Shown here piece by piece: positions 9,001-11,310 of a stretch of 11,310 nt of DNA (positions are counted from its first letter, which is position 1; each line of letters begins with the position of its first letter). The notes beneath the pieces are model-generated. The model did no database searches. It was not told the DNA's origin and saw only the letters and a list, made by a program, of their open reading frames with translations. The DNA comes from a bacterium (GTDB lineage Bacteria; Desulfobacterota; Anaeroferrophillalia; Anaeroferrophillales; Anaeroferrophillaceae), in contig JAOZRP010000045.1 in NCBI GenBank assembly GCA_029940125.1, forward strand, positions 1 to 11,310, written 5' to 3'. The position numbers and the translations under genes were made by a program.

Positions 9001-11310
9001 AAAAGAGATTATTGACAACGGGTATGGAGACTGAATAGTAGGGCGAGAGAAAAATTCCGGTGGCATTGGTGCGCAGCTGATTGCCGCTGATGCTTCCGGT
9101 CGTGCCGCCGCTGAGATAGATGCCGTTCTGGCTGCTGTTTTCGATGGTGTTGCCGGTTATGGTGCCATTGCCGCGGATGCCGTAGGTGTTGTTTGAGAGA
9201 TAATTAGCTTCAGCGGTGGCGTTGGCGAGATAAATTCCAGATCCACAGTTATAGAGATAATTGCCGGCAATCCGGGTCCCGCTTTGAGCCTGTACTCCGG
9301 AATCACTGTTGTCATGAATGATATTGCCGGCCTGGAGCGTCAGGTCGGCCGCACCTATTTCGGTTACGGTGCCGGGCACGCTGTTGTAAATATAAATTCC
9401 GTTATCATTGCCGTAAACTTCATTTGACCGGATTAAAGCGTTGCCGGTATTCCTCAGATAGATACCGTCATCCTGGTTGTCATGAGACAGGCTGTTGGTG
9501 AGGCTGCCAATTTCACCTTCAATATAAATTCCGTTTTTACCGCTGTCATAGGCGGTTAGATGGTCAAGGCTCTGCCCCGGAGAGTCGGTCTCGATCCTGA
9601 TACTGTCCCCGAGATGGTCATAAGCGGTTATGTAGGAAGCGCTGAACTCGTCGCTGCCGTTATGCACCCAGAGTCCCCGTTGGGCTCCCTCCATGGTAAG
9701 ATTGTACAGGATCATGTAATCGGCGTCGTTCAGTTCAAGCAAAGCCTCGGGCCGGGCCTCGGGAATGGCGCTGGCAAAGAGGACATTGCGGGCGGCATCA
9801 GTTGGTCCCCGCATGGTGAAGGCTTCGTCCAGTCCCAGTCCCAGGTCGGTGGTTCCCGAGATGTTCAATTCGTCGATTAACGGATAAACGCCGGTGTCAA
9901 CATTAAGGGTGTCTCCCACTCCCAGCTGGTAGACGCGCAGCAGGTTGACCGGGTTGGGCTTGGGGGCATCTGCTGTTTTGCCGGTATTGCGGTTTGAACC
10001 AACGGCATCCGGAGTGTATTCATCGCTGGTATTGTCGTAGTCGTAGTCGTCCACATAGAAGGCGCTGCCGTCTTCAGGTACGGCAAAAGGCTCGACGCTG
10101 CGGTCAAAGACCAGGGGGTTGTCCACCAGGGAAACCATTATCCGCAGGCCGTGGGTGCCGAAGTCAATGTTGTCAACGGCCGGAGTCCAGATATACTCCC
10201 CGTCGTCCGGGGTGACGTCGGCAATGGTCAGCAGATAGGCCGGGCCGTCCGCACTATCCTGATACAGGTCGATCTTTACCGGCGAGTTTCCTGAGTTGGC
10301 AAAAGAATCCCACCGGATGGTATGAGGCTTGTTTCTTTCCCAGTCGGTGTAAAGATCGGGGAAGCGCAGGGCCAGACGGGTTCCGGCATCAGGGGTTTCC
10401 TGGCTGGTGTTGCCATAGGCGCCCTGGTTGGGGGCGATGTTTTCCGAAACAATGCCCATAAAGGCGTGGTCAAGGTAGCTGTCGTTGCTGTAGCCGCTGT
10501 TGCCGGCAGTGCGGTCGGCAATGAAACGGTAGACAATGCTCCGGGTGCCCACGGGAATCTGCACCCGGCCGCCGATGAGATCCCAGCGCTCCGAGGGGTT
10601 GTCCGAAATTGATTCACTTTGACCGATTTCCTCTCCAGAGCTGTTGAAAAAGGTCAGTTGAATCCGGCCCGTATCCGGCGCCGCCTCGGCCGCGGCCCTG
10701 ACCCGGCCGCTGAACACCACTTCCAGGTCGTGGTTGTCTAATTGGCTCACCGTAAAGCCGGCCGCCAAAAGATCAATGGTCTGCTGGGCAAAGCCCTCTT
10801 CAATATCTCCGGCCCGGAAATAACTTTCTCCGGCAAAGGGCATGGTACTGCCGGTGGTGGCATCTTCGTTGGTCAGCCAGCTGTCCGTGCCCGCTTCAAA
10901 GCCGGGATTGGCCAGAAGATTCTGGTAGAGGACGGCCGGGGTGGCCAGGTCGTTTTTCGGGTCAGCCGCATCAACCGCCGGGTCGGCAAAACGCTGGACC
11001 GCGCTCAGGGTAAAGAGCCGGTAATCATCACGGGCAAGGTTCAGGAACCGGGGCTCCGACCAGGAAGGATTGATCACCGTGGTTCCTAGGGAATGGAGAT
11101 CAAAGCGGTTGACGTCCGCCTGCCAGTCAAGGATGTCGGTAAAATCCTTGGTCCAGTAGACCAGTTTGCCGTCGGTGCCGGCATGCAGGGTGTTGTAGTC
11201 GCTGAAGAACCCGGTCTGGCTGTCATTATCTACATAAATATCATAACCGTTTTCCGCCCAGAGGATGGAGTTTCTCACCTCCACGTTGCTGCTGCCGTTT
11301 TCAATCCTGA
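1..11310 (-). CDS. Giant multidomain beta-helix surface protein, internal fragment
   Basis: A single minus-strand frame is open from the codon at 11306-11308 to the codon at 2-4, which is 3769 codons without a stop. Neither start nor stop lies in the window, so the full protein is larger. The frame was checked at widely separated landmarks (SDYN at 11200, 8800, 6904, 4111 and 1801; GAYEFQG near 889) and never shifts. The order is: end of beta-helix A, FBA-like domain, Ig-like domain, beta-helix B, Ig-like domain, beta-helix C with a golvesin-like insert, Ig-like domain split by a malectin, beta-helix D, Ig-like domain split by a malectin, beta-helix E with a nidogen-like insert, SbsA-like Ig, and two cadherin-like repeats. 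I read only four cysteines and many Asp, Asn, Gly and Ser, which fits an exported calcium-dependent surface or matrix protein. No signal peptide, membrane anchor or secretion signal is inside the window, so the export route is unknown. Adhesion or glycan binding is an inference from the domains; no enzyme active site was recognised. Confidence 0.96.
2..193 (-). other. Cadherin-like / bacterial Ig repeat 2, cut by the window edge
   Basis: Residues 3706-3769. It starts VNDQPAAAPTAVSLDENG directly after repeat 1 and continues VLIVLNGSDLE, YDIVDSPAHGSLVQQ and TFLYTPAAD. Here the window ends, before the expected FNG.DSF.Y..DDG half. The sequence and phase match repeat 1, so a tandem array probably continues at lower coordinates outside the window. 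The segment GSDLETAAADLIY lacks the DGD loop of repeat 1, a common variation. Confidence 0.82.
194..472 (-). other. Cadherin-like / bacterial Ig repeat 1
   Basis: Residues about 3613-3705. It opens ANTAPAADEQTATVDEDS and continues VIITLTGSDVDGDAL, NPAHGILSDFD, TVTYTPDPDFNGTDSFTF and VDDGKLGVDSATVSLVV. The features 'N.AP.A.......EDS...I.L.GSD.DGD.L.F.....P.HG.L', YTP..FNGTDSFTF..DDG and V.V..VND are diagnostic for the cadherin-like repeat found in tandem in giant RTX-type adhesins. The Asp-rich loops suggest calcium binding, as known for the family. Confidence 0.85.
476..868 (-). other. SbsA-like Ig domain
   Basis: Residues about 3481-3611. It begins NDTVPPRVTAIPTLPADG and continues FNSILIDFSEPLDG, SVANYELLEAGADG, DTTDDQLIDVAP and DLVLAFPDGVLADGSYRLTL. 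It ends with YDTAGNPLDGNSDG and FTVDRS. The pattern of 'DTVPP.V....P..G......I...FSEP...', a middle NYEL, then L..G.Y.LT...I.D.AGN.LDG is that of SbsA-type bacterial Ig-like domains found in S-layer and surface proteins. It is the first domain after the last beta-helix and begins the C-terminal stalk. Confidence 0.75.
915..1445 (-). other. Nidogen-like domain inserted before the terminal YDIGAYEFQG motif
   Basis: Residues about 3289-3464. The domain reads WDYVLPFVFSFYGTDYTPV, VSTGGFLHFAG and NVRIAPLWDTI. It continues YYGGDIFIDESVTNQVTFTW, GSEVNFSVTLFADGTFRFDYG and LTPTVGISAGNG. The signatures are F.FYGT.Y..V.VS..GFL.F, APLWD, V.F.W, and V.L..DG.FRF.YG, followed by G.S.GNG. They match the nidogen-like/NIDO-type domain common in bacterial extracellular proteins. 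It falls between GRPRHDDPDTANNGIGW and YYDIGAYEFQG, which are normally consecutive in this family. Its role is probably adhesion or matrix contact; this is inferred. Confidence 0.68.
1446..3025 (-). other. Module E: N-cap and right-handed parallel beta-helix
   Basis: Residues about 2762-3288. The N-cap is HEYYINDDSLAGDEYTTA, GDNANSGKSPDAP, then AGDVIYVDTGSYKV and DAEDSGVEIRGP. Coils include TLTNNSVHDNGYYGLTLGG, VSGGEVYANANTGIYLSG, TVRDNLVHDNVNSGIRGG, VEDNIVYDNFYGI and IIGNTIYQSAGDAVSL. The helix closes at GFSSDYNLFFLGGGGG (Asp at 1799-1801), DDPLFLD, RRHSPAIDRAS and DLLGRPRHDDP. This ending differs from the GAYGNT ending of the other modules and is the usual terminal motif of bacterial surface beta-helices. 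A run of seven C (1768-1774) encodes part of a Gly5 stretch without disturbing the frame. Confidence 0.92.
3030..3815 (-). other. Ig-like domain of module D, split by a malectin insert
   Basis: The first half is EQLFLLDPNGREKLEVG and NIDIHWLSDGL (residues about 2500-2527). The second half is VNLELSVDNGASWQLLAA, GRGRFTWTAG and ALIRVSADTAMTPSD, ending AFMISSSG directly before the module E N-cap. The arrangement and the point of interruption match module C. The opening APNG is changed to DPNG here. Confidence 0.62.
3256..3721 (-). other. Malectin-like domain, copy 2 (module D)
   Basis: Residues about 2530-2685. It opens DAVALINCGGDLVETEANG, then TWLANNYYSG and PQEVYQNYAYSSDG. Next come LPVPDGEYTIRLHFVD, VFDIKLQDETV, YDIFTTAGG, IREFSVNAARGRGI and PVLSAIELVREN. 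It aligns with copy 1 over its whole length with only short gaps, so the two come from one duplication. A lone cysteine replaces the usual Ala in INAGG. Like copy 1 it is inferred to bind carbohydrate. Confidence 0.85.
3825..5320 (-). other. Module D: N-cap and right-handed parallel beta-helix
   Basis: Residues about 1997-2495. The N-cap is SYFINDSSTAGDEYATA, GDNANSGKSADAP, then PGDVIYVDSGNYSLPANI and DAEDSGVTIQGP. Coils include SVSDCDIFANSSYG, ISGGRIYANLSGYGI, IVRNNSVHDNSNTGISAS, VVRDNIVHDNYYGIQGDG and VVNNTIIQENGDAVTLE. The helix closes at GFSADYNLYHLIG (Asp at 4109-4111), FMADPLFVDPMNGNYHL, SPAIDRGNP and NLGAYGNTIEA. It is the closest relative of module E in both protein and DNA. The tail between DPLFVDP and SPAID is short and uninterrupted, unlike module C. 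Confidence 0.92.
5328..6125 (-). other. Ig-like domain of module C, split by a malectin insert
   Basis: The first half (residues about 1729-1758) is LVQVLAPNGLEKFEAS and ETIITWQTTGL. The second half (about 1925-1994) is ADLELSTDNGASWLLLEEN, GKGAYLWTVG and ALVRVTADTADQPQD, ending PFLIANSGN before the next N-cap. Joined, the two halves align with the undivided domain of module B (APNGGEG...DIRW...V.IFYS...G.FTW...VIRISS). About 165 residues separate them, and these are a malectin-like domain. The insertion point is after the second strand, at the position of ITW...GL. Confidence 0.62.
5558..6030 (-). other. Malectin-like domain, copy 1 (module C)
   Basis: Residues about 1760-1918. It opens VAALINAGGETVSTADNG, then GNWLGNQY and PEEVYAHYAYARSG. 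Next come RLPVPDGDYNLRLHFVD, MFDIKLQDKTV, FDIFAEAG, VKEFTVTAADGRGIELEL and VLSAIELTRS. The INAGG start, EVY...YA..G, L.VPDG.Y.LRLHF.D, FDIKLQ and final SAIEL are the hallmarks of malectin-like carbohydrate-binding domains; eukaryotic malectin binds diglucose glycans. The length of about 155 residues is normal. No catalytic role is expected. A second copy lies in module D. Confidence 0.85.
6300..6719 (-). other. Golvesin/Xly carbohydrate-binding-like domain inserted in module C
   Basis: Residues about 1531-1670. The sequence opens IIDNGDPGFTTVGTW and continues GYDGDILYSEAGSG, RASWNFTGLLPGWYQVDVTW and HAPFTVMDGG. It then has FNQNQSFDDFVELA, ISGDTLTVELSND and GKVLADAVRI. The set GDPGF..VG.W, PG.Y.V...W..., NQ, and ending ADAVRI is diagnostic for the golvesin/Xly CBD-like family, found on bacterial xanthan lyases and surface proteins. 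It lies exactly between DPLFVNPAG and DDFHLQSLSPAID, which are adjacent in modules B and D. Binding of polysaccharide is inferred from the family; the ligand is unknown. Confidence 0.78.
6720..8113 (-). other. Module C: N-cap and right-handed parallel beta-helix
   Basis: Residues about 1066-1530. The N-cap is FYYVDDGGNDGDEYT, then GDDANDGLSPLAP and EGDVILVDSGSYNL. The next segment, GVEIRGPIQAGHQALLDRG, is shared nearly word for word with modules D and E. Coils include ISGGEFFGNGTAIYLYGN, IYDNVVHDNESNGIE, AAGNIVYGNYYGISGSG and ISNNTIVQDHGDAVSLE. The helix closes at GFASDYNLFYLTG (Asp at 6902-6904) and MVADPLFVNPAG. The tail is then interrupted by the golvesin-like domain and resumes at DDFHLQSLSPAIDSGDP (about 6240-6290), reaching NLGSYGNTAEA (about 6150-6185). 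The coils are colinear with those of modules D and E, including one irregular long turn. Confidence 0.9.
8120..8425 (-). other. Ig-like domain closing module B (undivided copy)
   Basis: Residues about 962-1063. It begins EQYVLVTAPNGGEG, continues FDIRWRAFGFDGNVDIFYS, then GLFTWNVDP and YVIRISSSLD, and ends SDSLFSVTEP just before the next N-cap. This is the cleanest copy of the module-closing Ig-like domain because it carries no insert. It therefore serves as the reference for the split copies in modules C and D. It resembles Kre9/KNH-type Ser/Thr-rich domains; the exact family should be settled by a profile search. Confidence 0.65.
8440..10060 (-). other. Module B: N-cap and right-handed parallel beta-helix
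   Basis: Residues about 417-957. The N-cap reads FYVDDYDYDNTSDEYT and then KTADAP...GVGDTLNVDTGVY, the form usual before bacterial PbH1 helices (YVD...GDTIYVDSGTY type). About 15 or more coils follow, for example IRSNEVYGNDNGIYIY, AGNIIHDNSDSGV and SGNQLRTNATGIFL. The helix closes with GFTSDYNLFYTTGG (SDYN Asp at 8798-8800), FAEPLFVDPAGGDFHL, SPAIDRGSP and NLGAYGNT. Between DFHLQSL and SPAID there is an extra stretch of about 35 residues rich in Pro, Leu and His that the other modules lack. No pectate-lyase-type catalytic set was recognised, so the helix is probably structural or binding. It contains one of only four cysteines (YLYNCGSGIY). Confidence 0.9.
10090..10378 (-). other. Ig-like beta-sandwich closing module A
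   Basis: Residues about 311-407, just after GAYGNTSQETPDAG. Visible strands are HTIRWDSF, SPVKIDLYQD, AYLLTIADVTPDDGEYIWTP and HGLRIMVSLVDN, ending in FAVPEDG. The pattern 'T I.W......V.I.L.......L........G.Y.W..P........RI.V' is that of the Ser/Thr-rich Kre9/KNH-like Ig domains often found in bacterial surface proteins. The same domain closes modules B, C and D. This copy has lost the APNG.E opening seen in B and C (here RFPDLYTDWE). Confidence 0.6.
10457..10921 (-). other. F-box-associated-like / galactose-binding-like domain in module A
   Basis: Residues about 130-284. The domain opens with NLLANPGFEAGTDSW, the typical first strand of carbohydrate-binding beta-sandwiches. It continues with a QQTIDLLAAGF segment, LEVVFSGRVRA, IQLTFFNSSGEEIGQ, ERWDLIGGRVQIPVGTRSI and YRFIADRT, and ends with SYLDHAFMGI. 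The order and spacing resemble the F-box-associated (FBA) jelly-roll fold, whose eukaryotic members bind glycoprotein sugar chains. The more general family of 'NPGFE...W' galactose-binding-like domains is an equally safe label. It sits between the degenerate SPAID motif and the NQGAYGNT motif of module A, where modules B and D have only about 15-20 residues. Carbohydrate or protein binding is inferred from the fold, not from identified binding residues. Confidence 0.6.
10922..11308 (-). other. Module A: C-terminal end of a parallel beta-helix
   Basis: Residues 1-129. The first residues (NVEVRNSILW...NGYDIYVDNDSQTGF) match the last coils of the other four helices, and the closing SDYN motif has its Asp at 11198-11200. 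After it come WTKDFTDILDW, an ordered linker, and DPAVDAADP, a degenerate form of the SPAIDRGSP motif of modules B to E. The N-cap and most coils of this helix lie beyond the high-coordinate edge of the window. The helix family is clear from the sister modules. This copy is the most diverged in its tail, because a separate domain follows immediately. Confidence 0.85.

Noticed and set aside
10034..10051. Micro-repeat of gtcgta units encoding alternating Asp and Tyr
   Set aside because: It has only about three units and lies in the acidic N-cap of module B, where other modules also have Asp-rich sequence. It does not amount to a meaningful tandem repeat.
1446..10060. Beta-helices as pectate lyase or other polysaccharide-degrading enzymes
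   Set aside because: The fold is shared with such enzymes, but I could not find a conserved catalytic Asp/Arg/Lys set repeated among the modules. The Asn-rich coils look structural.

Overview
The window lies wholly inside one very large gene on the minus strand. One reading frame (codons from 11308 down to 2) stays open for 3769 codons. It has no stop, no plausible start and no gene boundary, so both ends of the gene are outside the window. I translated this frame through its length and found recognisable, colinear protein sequence throughout. Residue numbers below count from the codon at 11306-11308 as residue 1.

The product is a giant, acidic, cysteine-poor (four Cys by my reading) exported protein of the beta-helix/adhesin type. 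It is a string of five related modules, A to E. Each complete module starts with an N-cap of the form (Y/F)(Y/F)(V/I)(D/N)D...DEYT...GD(D/N)AN(S/D)GKS.DAP, followed by ...GD.IYVD(S/T)G.Y. A right-handed parallel beta-helix of Asn/Asp/Gly-rich coils (NN.VYDN..GI type) follows. The helix ends with GF.SDYNL, a DPLFVDP...SPAIDRG.P segment and NLGAYGNT. Modules A to D are then closed by an Ig-like domain (APNG.E...I.W, LELS.DNGASW), and the next N-cap follows. Module E closes with GRPRHDDP...YYDIGAYEFQG and leads into a different C-terminal part: an SbsA-like Ig domain and at least two cadherin-like/bacterial Ig repeats that run off the low-coordinate end.

Extra domains are set into the modules at different joints. 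They are an F-box-associated-like galactose-binding fold in A, a golvesin/Xly carbohydrate-binding-like domain in C, malectin-like domains inside the Ig domains of C and D, and a nidogen-like domain inside the terminal motif of E. Module spacing (1896, 2310, 2400 and 2793 bases between SDYN motifs) is largely explained by which insert is present. The picture is a duplicated scaffold carrying different putative glycan-binding heads.

The organism is probably a Gram-negative bacterium with a moderately GC-rich genome. Giant proteins of this style are common in Desulfobacterota, Planctomycetota and marine proteobacteria, but the window holds no taxonomic marker, so this is a weak inference. No RNA gene, mobile element, CRISPR array, promoter or terminator is visible. 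The long plus-strand and other-frame ORFs are shadows of this gene.
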